A stretch of DNA of 64,000 nt from Hymenoscyphus infarciens (lineage: Eukaryota > Ascomycota > Leotiomycetes > Helotiales > Helotiaceae). Shown here in pieces: positions 38,764 to 51,010 of this stretch (the first letter of the stretch is position 1; each line of letters starts with the position of its first letter). The stretch covers positions 62,001-126,000 of the forward strand of contig LLCB01000012.1 in the NCBI GenBank assembly GCA_001414345.1. The letters run 5' to 3'. A program made the translations under genes and the position numbers. The notes below the pieces were generated by a model. That model was not told the origin of the DNA. It did not search any database and saw only the letters and a list, made by a program, of their open reading frames with translations.

Positions 38764-39124
38764 TATAATAATATAAAATATATACTACTAGTAAAGAGGT
38801 ATATAGGAGTATATTTAAAATAAGATAATATATATAAATACTAAGCTCTAATATAAAAGAAAAGGAAAAACTATTCTTCTTTTATACTAAGTATAAACAT
38901 TTATATATAAGAGGTTAGAGACTACTAATTTCTAATAAGAATAATAACCGAGTTCTTCTTAATATAGCTACTAAAATAATAAGAGCTTTAAAGCTAAATA
39001 TATAAGATCTTAAAGCGAAATATATAATATTTGATTCTTACTCTCTTTAGTATCTTCTTTTATAAGTTATAGAGGTATTAGTAGTTTTACGAATGCTGAT
39101 AATTTAGAATAGTAGACTATTATA
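38764..39124 (-). repeat. LTR of Gypsy element (upstream LTR on minus strand)
   Basis: 361 bp starting TATAATAATATA, the RIP-mutated equivalent of TGTAATAGTACG, and ending GACTATTATA. Confidence 0.88.
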
Positions 39125-41210
39125 ATAAGAGAGTAAGAGAGTAAGAGTAAGTAAACATTTTAGAGAAAAGTTTTTCTTAGTATAGATAAGAGAAGTTTAG
39201 CTAAAGTAGTAAGTAATCTCTTTCTTCTCTTTCTCTCTTTCTCTTACTCTTTTTTACTCTCTTTCTCTCTCTCTCTCTCTCTTATAATATTTTTATTTTC
39301 TTAGCTAGATTAGTACTTCTATTCTTTCTAAAGGTTCTTATTTATGTCTTTTCTTACTTTTAAAGCTATTCTTTCTTATTATATATACTCTTTTAAGTGC
39401 TCCTAGTCTATTATATTCTATCTCTAGCCTTTAATACGTCTATCTCTTCTAATCTTATATAAGACTAATTTCCTTTCTATACCTAGTAGAGAGAATAGAA
39501 AGGTTTATATATTATTCTATTATAATTTAGTAGAAGTATATAAAGTAGGTTAGTTTATAAGAGATAAAGTAAGTTAGTTTATACTTAGAAGGAGTTCTAT
39601 ATTTAGTACTACTTTTATAAACTAATCTACTTTATTTAGAGATACTCTTCCTCTTCTAGCTACTTCTATTCTATACTTCTTACTCTTCTCTCTCTTTCTA
39701 GTCTCTCTTTTTAGCTTTCCTAGCTACTCTAATCCTTCTTTTATAATTATCCTTTCTCTTCTATTATATTCTATAAGTAAAGTTATTCTTTTCTATTATA
39801 TTCTAAAGAGAGAGAGTATTCTTTCTTATTCTAATACCTAGAGTTATTTAGATAAAGAAATCTAAAATACTAATACTTATTATCTCTCTCTATTCTTTAA
39901 CTAGCTAGTTACTATAGTTAAGACTATCTAGTCTTAATATAGAGAGAGAGATAAAGAGAGAGAGAGAGAAGAGAGAGAGAGAGAAGAGAGAAAGAGAGAG
40001 AGAGAATTTAATTATTATCTTTTTTACTTATAATTTATAATTTATAATTTACGATTTACTATTTACAAGTATATTATTTTTAGACTTATATATATAAAAA
40101 AACCTATATTAGAATATTATACTTAGAGAGTCTAAGTCTTATAAAGCGTATAGCCTTTCTCTAATAGATAACTCTTATCTACTATTTTTAGTCTAAAAAA
40201 ATTAACACTTTACTTATATAGAGAAAGTAGAAATAAAATTCTTAATTATTATATATAAGGTTTTAATAAATTCTAGATAATCTTCTTAAAAGAACTAGCT
40301 ATTAAAATCAGTAGCTATAATATAATATTAAGTAAAACTAAGCTATTTCTAAGTTAGAGATCTCTTAGAATATATATAAAATAGTAAGCTAAATACTAAG
40401 AGAGTATATATAAGAAAGGAAGTTATTATAGAGTAGATATATATATTCTAAAATAGTCTTAGTATCTTTAATAAACTTCTCTATGATTTCCTCGGTATTA
40501 TAAATATAAAAGTAATATACTACTAGATAGTATATAAGAGCTAAAAGATTTAAAAGATAATATAATATATAAGCGGTATTAAACTAAAGTATCTTCTTAT
40601 TCTTAAAGATAAATTACTTAAGTAGAAGATTTTAGGTTATTAATCTATATAATAATCTAATATATAAGCGTTAATATATAAGCTAATTAGAAATAATACT
40701 AGTTAATAACTAATAAGATTCTTAGTATTAAGTAAAAGATTACTAAGTAGTATAAAGATATATAATTTCTTCTACTTAGAAGCGTCTAATAATAAGATAT
40801 AAAATAAAAGCTAACCTTTATTTATTTTATATATCTAAGATTAACTAACTATAGATAGAATATTACTAGTATTCTTTATTCTTAGAAATATTTTCGAAAA
40901 GTAGAATAGCTTCACTTCGTATTTCGTATAGTAAATCACCTAGCTACTCTTATATATTATTATTTTAAAGCGATTTAATTATACTAACTTTAGAAAAGAA
41001 TTCCTTTATACTTTTATACTCTTTTAAATTCTTATTTCGCGTATATAAGATTACTAAGTTATAAGCGTTATTAGAACTGTCTTAGTAAGGCTTAAGAAGT
41101 TCTCTAACTTAAGATCTAGAGTATCTTTAAGGTTAGAGGCTAGATAAAGCATAGTTTAGTATCGATGTGCGCGGAGCTATGTAGCTTATAGAGTTACGTA
41201 CCTGTAGAGG
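39125..41210. other. AT-rich RIP block, no identifiable gene
   Basis: Contains CT/GA microsatellites (about 39206-39285 and 39939-40010) and AATTTATAATTTATAATTTA repeats near 40030. No LTR pair or recognisable protein relic was found. Normal composition returns near 41160. Confidence 0.6.
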
Positions 41211-41457
41211 ACATGGCTAGATTGTTAAAGTTGAACAAGGAGGTTGAAGTAGACAAGCAAAAGAGAACAAGATGATCAACGATACTTGACCCTTGATCAT
41301 TACTAAAACAAATTGAACTGAACTGTCTTGATTCAGTTCACTCCCATGAATCACATAATCCGTTTGACTCACGAATCAACCTAATTCGTGAATTGCCCCA
41401 ATATGGCACCAAGGAAAGAACCTTTGTTCACACTCATTCACTGTCGGGTACCCATCA

Positions 41458-42398
41458 TCACCAGATCCCAACGCCAATCAGTATCACCCAGGCTCCCATC
41501 CAGCTAGCCCAATTACCCCTCAGCCTCTCCGCACTAGAAGGCTTCCTACTCTTCAACCCCACATTCTTCGGCGTCAAGCACACCATCGCCGTCTTCCCCC
41601 AAATTGGTGTCGTAACCGTGAGGTTCTTTGTGAAAGCGACTAATATCAGAGGAGTCGCCTGCGTAACCCACGAATCATACGTACTCGTATCGCTAAGTGG
41701 GGAAGTGACGCCCGAGGAAGTGGTGATGAGATTCGCAGTGCCGTTCCAGATGCTGGAGGGACAGGAGGAGTTGACACTTGCGGAGTAGGTGGGGTTGCCG
41801 AATGGTTCTGAAAATCAATAAAAGATTAGCTAGTGAATTAAGAGGGAGGAGGGGGGGGCTTACGAGTTGCAGCTACCGCGGTCCAGGGAGACTTGTTGCA
41901 CTGCGCTGGCGGGGTAGCGATGAGGTTCTGACAAATATTTGGCCTCGTGTCGGCGCCCTCCAAGAGCTGCGAGTTTATGGTGCTAAAGATGGCATCGGAG
42001 CAAGCTGTTTCCAGAACGCCATCACAGCTATTCGTCCCATTTGTGCCCGTCGAAATGCGGGGTTTCGCGAAGCCCTTTAGTAAGATGGCACAACCCGTAT
42101 AAGGCAGCGCATCGGGCGATTCATCAATCCGTGGGACAGAGGAGAGATGGAAACTCTGGTCCATCACGTAGCTATTGCCTTGCACATTTCGTCGCTGATT
42201 TAGGGCGGTGGAGAGGACCCAGGTGCTGTTGTTTAAGCCGGCTGTGTTGATGAAGGGTTGGAAACCGGGGATTGAGATGGAGCCTGTTGCGTTGGCTAAG
42301 CTGTGCTCGGGATATTCGCAGGTGAGGGCTTGGATCAGTGTTGTTTGCAGGATGATGAAGAGAAGGGCACAACATAGACGCCGGTAGGAAAGAGCCAT
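41458..42398 (-). CDS. Secreted or membrane-anchored N-glycosylated protein
   Basis: Two exons (41864-42398 and 41458-41807) joined over a 56-bp intron in phase 1 give 294 residues. The start MALSYRRLCCALLFIILQ is a clear signal peptide, with cleavage probably near QALTC. The body has many N-glycosylation sequons (NAT, NNST, NGT, NSS, NGT, NLT) and about ten cysteines. The C-terminus is hydrophobic (WMGAWVILIGVGIW), which fits a GPI or membrane anchor. No enzyme motif is seen. I recognise no named family. Upstream (about 42590-42660 on the plus strand) a purine-rich tract becomes a CT-rich stretch on the coding strand, common in fungal promoters. An open frame on the opposite strand overlaps exon 2 but is explained by this gene. 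Confidence 0.8.
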
Positions 42399-45020
42399 GA
42401 TGGGCAGTAGGTAGTTGCTGGTAGAAAAGGACTCTGCCCGCAGATGAGGAAGTTGGAAAGATTGGGAGATGTCAAGGCATCGAGGTACTAATTAAAGAGG
42501 TGGAAGCCGCTCTGGGCTGGAGAAGAGAAATGAAATGGAGTAAAGGGCGGGAGGGAGATGTTGTACATGGTGATACAATCGGGAGGGTGAATAGAGGGAA
42601 ACACAAAGAGAGAAAGAGAGCAAGAGAGAAAGAGAAGGAAAGAGGAAAGAGGGCTGGAGAGTGGGTGGTAGCAGAGGAGATGACTTATCTTCCATTGCAG
42701 TCGTAAATGAGTGGTGGGGAGAGTGGTAGGCAGAGGTGGCTTTGAGTAAAGGTGAAAGGTGAAAGTTGATTGAAGTGAAGATGACGGAGGATTGAGTGAT
42801 TGAGTTGGCGCGAGGCTGCCAGGCTGCCAGGCTGCCAGGCACAACTGTGGCTGGTTTAGCCCCATCTTGGCGGCGGTGAGGCTTATCATTGGCCAGCCTT
42901 ATTGTGGCTCATCCAGAGGGGTTCTTGCCCCAATCAAAGATGGAAATCCTTCGCGATTTCTATGAAACGAAACAATTTACCCTTCGCCCATTGAAGCTGT
43001 TGACAATTCGACGTCCCACAGCATAAGCTCCTGTCTACTTGCTGTTCCGCGGGTAAACATACACCTCAGGAAAGGTTAAACACGGCGTACTCCCTCTCCC
43101 TACCTCTTGCGTCCAGGTGGTCCTGCTGACATCAAAACTTGACGGCAACTTGCTTCTCTGTCTCTCGTAAATCAAGTAGCAAACCCCTCAATCCAAGCAG
43201 AATGCCCGGTTGCCAAGTATGACATCCATCCTCTCCAAATCAATCCAACAGAGCTGCCTGTTCACCGAATTCCTTCCCCTCCTTCCGAAGTTCCACCCCC
43301 AATTCTTATTTCGTCGAGGATACATTTCAAGGGGGAGATGTTGTCGACGGACAAACAACTCAATCCTTCATGTTCCACAAGCGCTTACAAGGCGCTTACA
43401 AGGCGCTTAACTTCCTGTCTCACTGGAAATGCGGGAAGGTGCCGCCGGGGTTGGTGGCATCTCTTCCCTTCTTCACGCTGCCTCTAATCAAAAGCTTAGC
43501 CTTCTTTCGGGTCCCCGACGGGCCGGCAATTGCGAAAGGGCCCTGAATTGCCTTGCGAAGGAGCAGTAGGATTGTATGCTATTTCTGATTTCTTACGACG
43601 TTTTCTGACGGGTTTTGATGAAGAAGAGAGCTGTTTGACATACATTATGTGTTGGTTTTTGTCTTTTTGCATCACTGTTCACCTTTTTTCCTTCTCTATG
43701 TCAATTTTTCTGGTTCCAAACTCGCTCCGATCATGAGTACGTTGCATGGTTAGCGGGCCTTCGTATTTGAACCTTCTCGGTTGCACAACAAATCGAAGGC
43801 CGTTCTGTGCGTGTGGCGCTTGTCTAAAGAGTTAGAAGCCCCAGATGAAGTACACAGGTTCTTCTCGTGGTGCTTTCTCCATTACAGAATAACCTTGCGA
43901 GTATTTATATTATTCTCTTACTCTCTTTTTCTAACTTCTCGATCTCATATAGCCTGTGAGGTTAGGGGTCTTGCTTATTTAGTTCTAATAAACAACGAAT
44001 GCAAAATCTCATGAGTTTATCGTGTTGTACAATCTCATTCTAAGCGCTATCAATTCGGTCCAAAGCCAGCGAATAAATGCACGTAGCAGAGCTACTCCGT
44101 CTTTACACTGTGACATGAGACGCATCTTGTTCGTACCTCATTTGCAGAGGCTATACCGTGGCTTATATTCTCGGTTCGTGGGTGTGATTGAGAGTAGTGA
44201 TGGTCATATTGCAGTTTCTGTCTGAAGACAGTGAACTCAAACCCTCTTCCTTCAAAAATGATGGATTTGCAAAGGTTTTTTTGTTGGTTCTTTAAGCTTC
44301 CTAATAAATGATAAGGCTCAAGAGATCTTGAGGAAAACACTTTGCATTTAAAGTCCATCCAGTCAAAAAAATTTACGATCTCCAGCTCTTGACTAACATT
44401 CCACGCTGCCGGTAAGATCCGTCCCCCGCCACGCACCCCTTTTTCACAAGCGAAGAACGCCTCTTACGGCATTGCCAAACCCCCACTTTCTCACTGAAAC
44501 GCCCCGCATACCAATGCTTCGAGCCCACGCCGTCATCTTCTACATGGCATTGTGGTATGGGAATCATGGTGGCTCAAACTTCTCCTCGAGTAATGGACGG
44601 GTTCTAGTCCACCTTGTCTAGATCGCCCTCTGCTACTCCCCTAGCGGATCGTGGCACCTGCGTGGTTTAAAAACAAGTCCACTAGACTACCGAACCAGCC
44701 CCCCTTCCGCGGTTTCTGTGTTCCGGTGTTAGTCTGCATTTTGTTTCTTAAAGCATACTGGCCCTCGCCTCCGTAGAAATATTTTTTTTCTCTTCTTTCT
44801 TCCTGGAGAGGGTCCGTCTTTTTACACCGGCTGTCGGCTGTCATCGAAATTTCTGTGGTTTTGGAGCAACTAATATTCTTTACTACGGAAGTACTAATCT
44901 GGCTGGATCGATTCGAAATAATTTGACAAAGGGGACTCCACGACTCCACGTATCTCACACATCCATACATCCATATCTTCTAATTTCAACATTTTAATTC
45001 CAACAACATATCCATTGACA
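42399..45020. other. Long intergenic region, no supported gene
   Basis: About 2.6 kb of normal composition. It includes the promoter of the glycoprotein gene with its purine-rich tract, a triple GGCTGCCA-type repeat at about 42813-42839, a triple CAAGGCGCTTA-type repeat at about 43378-43410, and the leader of the aquaporin gene. Short open frames here have no domain or splice support. A non-coding RNA cannot be excluded. Confidence 0.5.
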
Positions 45021-46093
45021 ATGTCCTCCCCCCGAAAACACGAACTCCCAATCTACCACGCCCAAACCCAACGCGAACACCGCAACCCCCATCGAAATTC
45101 AATCAACTCGCACCGTTCCCACCATTCCTCTCACCGGCCTCACTCAGCTCATTACCAACCCCCACAACAACAACCTCCCCTTCCGCGCACCGCCTCCATC
45201 GTAAAAAGTTTCAAGAGCAAGACCGCAAAATGCCATTTCATCGCCGCATCTGGGGAGTTTATAGGAACATTGATGTTTCTTTACTTCGGATTTGCGACAC
45301 ATATCATGGCTATTAGTGAGATGAAGGCCGGTGAGGGGGTGACGCCGCAGACGGTTGTGTTTATTAGTTTGGGGTATGGGTTTAGTTTGTTGGTTACGGT
45401 GTGGGTTTGGTATCGGATTAGCGGAGGACTTTTCAATCCCGCCGTTTGTCCCCCTCTCCTATTTCAAATTCAAGAATGCTAACATATCCCAGATAACACT
45501 AGGACTCGTCCTCTCAGGCGCTCTCCCCCCAATGCGAGGACTCATCCTCTTCCCCGCACAAATCCTCGGCGCCATCGCAGCAGCTGGTCTGGTGGAGGGG
45601 ATGTTTCCCGGTCCGATATCGTTGGTCAACACCACTTTGAGAACGGGAACTAGTATCGTCCAAGGACTGTTTATCGAGATGTTCCTCACTTGTCTCTTAA
45701 TGATCACCGTCCTTATGCTTGCAGCGGAGAAAAGTAAAGACACCTTCATTGCTCCAATCGGCATTGGACTTGCTTTATTCGTTGCTGAAATCGCCGGTTT
45801 GTCTTCCCCTCCTTCCCATCAACTTAAAGCCAGACCACGAATAAAAGAAACCTTCTAATAATCATGGATGTAAAGGAGTCTTCTACACAGGCGGCTCCCT
45901 AAACCCAGCCCGTAGTTTCGGTCCCGCGGTCGTAAGTGGTGTTTTCCCGGGTTATCACTGGATCTACTGGATTGGACCTGGACTGGGGGGATTGGTTACC
46001 ACTGGGTATTTTAGGCTGGTTAAGGCGCTGAATTATGAGGAGGCGAATCCGGGACAGGATAGTGCGGGGGGAGATTTTGGTCATAATACTTAG
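45021..46093 (+). CDS. Aquaporin (MIP family)
   Basis: Exons 45021-45443, 45493-45796 and 45876-46093 encode 314 residues. The ATG at 45021 is preceded by a CT/AC-rich leader. A long His-, Ser- and Pro-rich cytosolic N-tail (about 60 residues) precedes six membrane helices. The first NPA box (FNPAITLGL) is formed across intron 1, and the second (SLNPARSFGPAV) lies in exon 3; the Arg after the second NPA belongs to the selectivity filter. The second NPA is followed by Arg-Ser, not the Asp that marks aquaglyceroporins, so an orthodox water channel is more likely. No lesion is visible. Confidence 0.93.
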
Positions 46094-47190
46094 GTTGTTT
46101 TGGGAAGAGGGCAGGGGTATAGTACTTGTGGGTAGATTGGAGTATGGAGTTCTCTGTAGCTTTTGGAGTCTGGGATTGGTCTAGATTGTATTTTTTAATT
46201 TTTTTTTTACTTTTTTAAACAAAGCGGTTGAAAGTTGAAAGGGGCAATCTGAGATGTTGAGTCTTCGTTCGTCCTTCTTTGCATCTTACCTCGCTTAAAT
46301 ATCGAGCTCCCGGTGGACCTTGCATGTGGCAGCAATTAGGCCTGCTCTACACCGCGTCCCAGCGTGAATAGCTCAACGTACACAAGATAATATTCTTCCA
46401 AAGACTGTAGTATAGTACTTTAATCTATTGCGTATCTAGTGAGATTTTTATCCTCTTTTTACGACTGTTATTTGTTGATAAGTAATTTTCATTTCTAGGG
46501 TCGCCTATTTACTACTACTTAAAATGTCTACTAGAGGGAGATCGAGCACAGACACCACTCTATAAGCCATGCCTCGAATATTCCTTCTATAAAGACAAGT
46601 TCCTCTCCCCGCAAACATCTACGCGCTTTTCAAAACCATTCGCGAAATCTGTTATAAGCCGTGAATATGTTCCACTCTTAAATCCTCTACTAGATTTCTC
46701 GTCATCTTCATAGTCGAGTCTTATATAGCTAGAGAATTTATATTTCTATACCTATTTCTATACCCCTTCAATCGCCGGAACACACAATAAATAATTTAAA
46801 ACTTCGGACTTCATATAATGAAATAGAAAATCATGTAGTAAACTTCTTTAAACTTCCCTGCTTCCCTTGAGAAAAAGTACTCCTCCCTCTGATCCTCGCC
46901 CTAGGAAACCAAAAATATTTTTCTATAGTATCGGTATCTCAACAGCGATTGAAAGTACAGCTAGTGAAGTTCCTAAGATGCTTAGTTTAAAGCACTTAAC
47001 GACGTTGGAGCGAGAAGTGGGAATGCGGATGCGGATGCGAATGCGTATATTGTGGTAGAGTTAGTACCTACAGAAAGTCTGGATGTTGATGTTCTACGAA
47101 CAACTTACGGGATTTTAGAAATGTGGTTGCTGCTGAGACAGACGCGGTATAACCTTACGTATTGCTATGGTATTGGTCAGTTCCAAAGAC
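46094..47190. other. Intergenic, no supported gene
   Basis: About 1.1 kb that becomes AT-richer after 46380. Short frames near 46867-47246 include a GCGGATGCGGATGCGAATGCG-like microsatellite and no domain. They may be decayed coding sequence but cannot be assigned. Confidence 0.45.
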
Positions 47191-48260
47191 TTAAACGAGA
47201 GAAAGTAGATTGCTCTTACCCGAGTATATATCAAAGGTATACATAGTACTGCGTTGATAATAAGTTAAACTCTCTATTATATAAACCCCCACATCCGAAT
47301 TCGGAGCCCAAGCAATGATGATAGTCATCGCACCAAAAGTTCCTATGCAAGCGGGGAATCTCCTCACAAAAGACCACCACAACTTCAATTCCAAAGCAGC
47401 AGCTAAGGACATGATTGCGAACCCTGTGGCAGAAAGAAACATACAAGCAACAACGAAATAGCCTCGTATCTGTTTCTTGTCCGACACCCTCGCCACGATA
47501 AAAGTCCTGATGGTGGGAACAAGATATAGAGCCATGATGAGGAGATTAAAGATCAAATGTGTTAGCCCCAAATCTGAGATCACCGTGAAGAAAAAGTATG
47601 GCACAGAAACGAAGGATATTCGAGAATGTATAGCGAGGTAGCAAGGTGCTGGTGTAATTACTAAATTGCAGCAAATAAACATGGATACAAAAATAGCATC
47701 TTCCAGAGCGAAGAAGTCCGGGAATTTATCTTTCCAGCTCGTCGAAACGTGTGGATGGTTGAATTCTTCGGAAGGGAAATTGTCCACAGAAGCAGGAAGC
47801 TTCTACTATAATGTAAGCGTGACGATAAGGCCAAGGATACCATCCATAACGAAGAGAGCTTGCCAGCTGAGGATGGACATATCTTTCATAAAGCTAACTG
47901 AAGCAGAGCGAAGTGGTCCAGCTACAACAATTTCAACGGGTGACACGGCCACGAAACATGGCAGCAGTAGTAGCCCTTTTATTGTTTGGCAGTTTCGAAA
48001 CCGATACTAACAACGCCCCTGAGAAGATCGAACCGCCGAGCCCAAGCAATGATCGTATGACGAGCAAGAATTCAGTTGAGGGAGCGATTGTTTGCGCCAG
48101 AACCAACATAGCCTGTATACTCGTCGTGATTATAGCGAGCAGGCGGATATTCGCGGTCCGCTATAGCAAGAACAACCATGCGATTGCGAAAAGTACGAAT
48201 TTATTATCTGTGTATAACTCTTCAGATTCCTCCTGCATCAATTTGAAGTAGGATGCTTGT
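47191..48260 (-). pseudogene. Membrane transporter-like (probably MFS) pseudogene
   Basis: Minus-strand hydrophobic blocks lie in transporter-like order: FVLFAIAWLFLL, then LVIRSLLGLGGSIFSGALL, then LSWQALFVMDGILGLIV, a short soluble stretch, and LIFNLLIMALYLVPTI, RGYFVVACMF and FGAMTIIIAW. The middle blocks match the helix 4-5 and 6 regions of anion:cation symporter-type MFS proteins (the W..LF..(E/D)GI pattern). A TAG interrupts the first block, and stops or frame changes follow VTR and the helix 6 block. Introns might explain one break but not all. The family call is by pattern only. Confidence 0.5.
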
Positions 48261-49038
48261 CCGGCCGTTCTTGCTTATCCAACAACTATTATATGTGAGC
48301 TGTTACTCATGAGGTGAGTACTTTCATAAGACTTACAGAAATCATCTAATAGCCACCAGATATATGGGAGGAGAAGGTAGAATGTAGAGCAGTAATGAGG
48401 GGGATTAAACTAGGAGCCGATTCTTTTTTCCAGATCTTCTGGGTAGGCCATTCTTGGTGATCCAAAGTATATTTTGAGGTCAAGACTCTGAAAAACGACA
48501 ATCTCAATATTTCGAAATTGAGACTCAAAACTTCAAACGCCACGTAGTTGGTTCATGGTGACTTCGAGTTTTGGGGGGTGACTTGACGCTCTATTTCCTG
48601 CAAAATGAATGCCACTAAGAAGAAAGCCGAACCGGATGGTGCATTCATGGCAAGTTGTGACGAGTTAGGTCCAATTTTATAAATATCCACCAATCGTATA
48701 AATCTCCGAACACCCCTGTTGTAAGACCGAAGGATATCACAGCACAAGGAAGTGCAATTAATAACGTTTTGAAATGCCGCTGGGCAGTGATTTTAAGTGA
48801 GAGGGCTTTAGGCTGTTGTACTGGTATTCACGTCTACGGGGAGGAACTTATTCTAAGCGGTTTAGATAACTAAAGTATTAATATTTGAGTAAGACGAGTA
48901 GTGGTTTAATTCGCGCAATTACTACTTTCACTTCCAAAATCGACTACTTATCGTAGTAAAAATAGACTATATAAGAGGCTTATTCCTATAATTCTATTAA
49001 TCTTGTTTCCCCTAAGTACTGCTATAGAAGTAACAAAA
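48261..49038. other. Intergenic, no supported gene
   Basis: About 780 bp; AT-rich and TA-biased after 48840. Nothing recognisable. Confidence 0.5.
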
Positions 49039-49785
49039 CTAGTTTTCGAATTTTAGTTTACTTATAAGAGACCTAGGTATGCTATTAGTTAAGTTTAGCG
49101 AGAGGCAAAAAAAAGGAACATACTTAAGGGGTATAAAACCTATAAAACCCAGTGAGCTTTCGGTTATCGACATATCATTGGCAAGGAAAGTCTTATTATA
49201 CGCGTTCTTGGTGGTTTGTCTGATCGTTTTGGCACAATGCCTAATATGATGAATGCTGCCAACCAATCCTGGGACCAGCTCCCTTTTCAGAGCAACTGCC
49301 AATGCCAATTTCTGCAAAACAAACGTGCAATGCTCATCATACAAATAATGCGTAAAAGCCCGAAGGGAGTCTCCAGATTCTAGACGCGATATGTTTGCGG
49401 GAATTGTCAAATTGGTATCGTGGAACCATGGCGGATCTCGAAAAGATTGATATTCGTCGTTTGCATCGGGAAATGTACACTCTGGAGGTGCCTAATAGCG
49501 ACCCATAGGCTCATAACTACAACCTCTTAACCTGGCTTCTTGCGCTGTTTTCCTGCAATCTGTATATGCGTAGTAGCCCGATCCCCCTTCGACCAAGGTA
49601 ACCGTACAATAGTAATCATAAAAGCTGCTAGTACGAAGCTGATTATATAACCGAGTAGAATTGAGAATATTAGAAAACCACGGCGTTTGACAGTATGTAA
49701 TTCTAAGATATCGCTAGCGCTTTAAGAGTCATTGTCCTTATAACGTTCTTCGCCATCGAGGTCTATGATTGTTAGGGAATCAGTT
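49039..49785 (-). pseudogene. HC-motif single-pass membrane protein pseudogene (UstYa-like family)
   Basis: Minus strand. A membrane segment (RRGFLIFSILLGYIISFVLA) is followed by RLRGCSYEP, a stop in place of an expected Trp before APPEC, then DEHCTFVLQKLALA and IRHCAKTI. Two His-Cys pairs about 30 residues apart, after one N-terminal membrane helix, are the layout of UstYa/DUF3328-type and related fungal proteins. Lesions: a TAA before the membrane helix, a frame change near 49545, and the TAG at about 49500. It is related to the loci at 52348-53034 and 53612-53896. The exact family is uncertain. Confidence 0.6.
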
Positions 49786-50123
49786 AAGAAAGTGGGATAA
49801 TTAAAGGTTAAGTGCAATGATTTAGAAAATAAAGAGGTCGAGAGGTATGCTAGGGATAGTGAAAAATGTTGGCGTCAAGAAGAAGAAGAAACAACTTAAG
49901 TAAGTGGAGAGGCCGTACTGGAACGAACCTAGTGAGAAACAAACTGAGGTCTCAGGGCTCTTGGTGATCGGCTACCTTTACAATAACTGTCCAATCAAAT
50001 GAAAAGCGACTTATCAGTCTCCATCCACTTAGAAACAAGCACTAGTCCTGCACTCAAAATGTTATCATAAATTTTCCCAAGAATTATATGCCGAGCACTT
50101 GCCGGAGCAAATCCGCCCACTTA
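49786..50123. other. Intergenic, no supported gene
   Basis: Former promoter side of the HC-motif pseudogene; no features beyond mixed AT-rich sequence. Confidence 0.5.
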
Positions 50124-50635
50124 CAGTGAGTTGCGAGTTAAGCTTGAATTTGCCTGCTTTTTTTATAATCCGAGCTTTCTTTTTTTAGAGCTTTCTCCCT
50201 CTTTTCTTTAAAAGATAGAAAACAAAAGTACTCTAAAAGAGACGAGGCCTAGCTAGAAAGAAGCGCTATATCTAATTATCTCTCTTCTATATTACTTATT
50301 AATTTAAAGTAAGTATAACAAAAGTAAACTAAAAAATAGATAATTTTAAAAAAACCCCTTTTTTTGAAAAAGTTTCACTACTAGGTCGATAAGGTACGCT
50401 AAGACCTTATAAAAATTAAGACAGATATAAAATTGTCTGTTTTTGTTATATAAAGTTTATAGAGTAATAGAGGACATATAGAGCTCTCGTTTTCTGTTAT
50501 CTAGAGTATACTAACATATGTTGTTATTAATAAATAGGTGAAAGAGTGCCTAAAAAGGGAAGAAATCAAGGAATTTTTTAAAAAGCTCGGATTATAAAAA
50601 AGTAGGCAAATTCAAGCTTAACTCGCAACTCACTG
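50124..50635. mobile_element. MITE with Tc1/mariner-type ends (TA duplication, CAGT termini)
   Basis: A 512-bp unit with terminal inverted repeats of about 55 bp starting CAGTGAGTTGCGAG, nearly identical at the two ends and flanked by TA on both sides. There is no coding capacity inside. CAGT ends and TA targets are typical of pogo/Fot1-type mariner relatives, so it was probably moved by such a transposase. It lies about 375 bp upstream of the small peptide gene. Confidence 0.88.
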
Positions 50636-51010
50636 TATGTACACTTGTGGTACAGTACAACAGGCGAAAACGAAATATAATTATGGCAAGCCGTCACGAC
50701 AACGTGACCTGTGAGGAAGATTGCAACATCTTTGAGATTGACGAGGAAGGCCGACACGACCTCGTACCTTGTGCAATCGAACACTTTCCGGATGGGGTCG
50801 GTAGCGAGACCATCAACACATTTTCATGTCCGCTAGCCATGCATTTTTGATGACACTAAACAGAGGAGTAAAAGATATAAAGCTGATGTCTAAGAAGCTT
50901 TCATAAAGCATCATCCCAACCTCTTCACTCCAAGCATCCATCTCAACCACTCTCTACCTCAAACAACTCTCCTCACCAAGAATTCATTCATCCTTTCAAT
51001 CGCAAATACG
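50636..51010. promoter_or_regulatory. Promoter and leader of the small peptide gene
   Basis: TATAAAG at about 50877 is followed by about 110 bp rich in CT and CA with repeated CTC/CAAC words, then the ATG at 51011. This TATA plus pyrimidine-rich leader is common in strongly expressed fungal genes. Confidence 0.5.

Larger units (their letters stand above)
30081..39124 (-). mobile_element. Ty3/Gypsy LTR retrotransposon, minus strand, RIP-degraded
   Basis: A 9,044-bp element with LTRs at 30081-30419 and 38764-39124 and a perfect 5-bp duplication ATAAG (30076-30080 and 39125-39129). On the minus strand the order is gag-like region (about 37.3-38.1 kb), reverse transcriptase (about 34.0-34.7 kb), integrase (about 32.4-32.9 kb), then a long tail (30.4-31.9 kb). 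RT before integrase is the Gypsy order. All frames carry many RIP-type stops. A miniature LTR element is nested at 35977-37248. Confidence 0.9.

Noticed and set aside
40030..40070. AATTTATAATTTATAATTTA repeats as telomere-like DNA or a TIR of a larger element pairing with 29.4 kb
   Set aside because: The similarity is mostly AT-rich simple repeat. No target duplication or long inverted match supports an element end.
41393..41788. Plus-strand open frame of about 130 codons
   Set aside because: It lies opposite exon 2 of the minus-strand glycoprotein gene, whose exon join is in frame and extends a signal-peptide protein to an anchored C-terminus. The plus-strand frame is a shadow.
43210..44225. 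Several short frames in the long intergenic region
   Set aside because: None has a domain, a signal peptide in good context, or introns that extend it.
46867..47246. Two overlapping frames with a repetitive Met-Arg stretch
   Set aside because: The Met-Arg run comes from a trinucleotide-like microsatellite, and the rest resembles no family.
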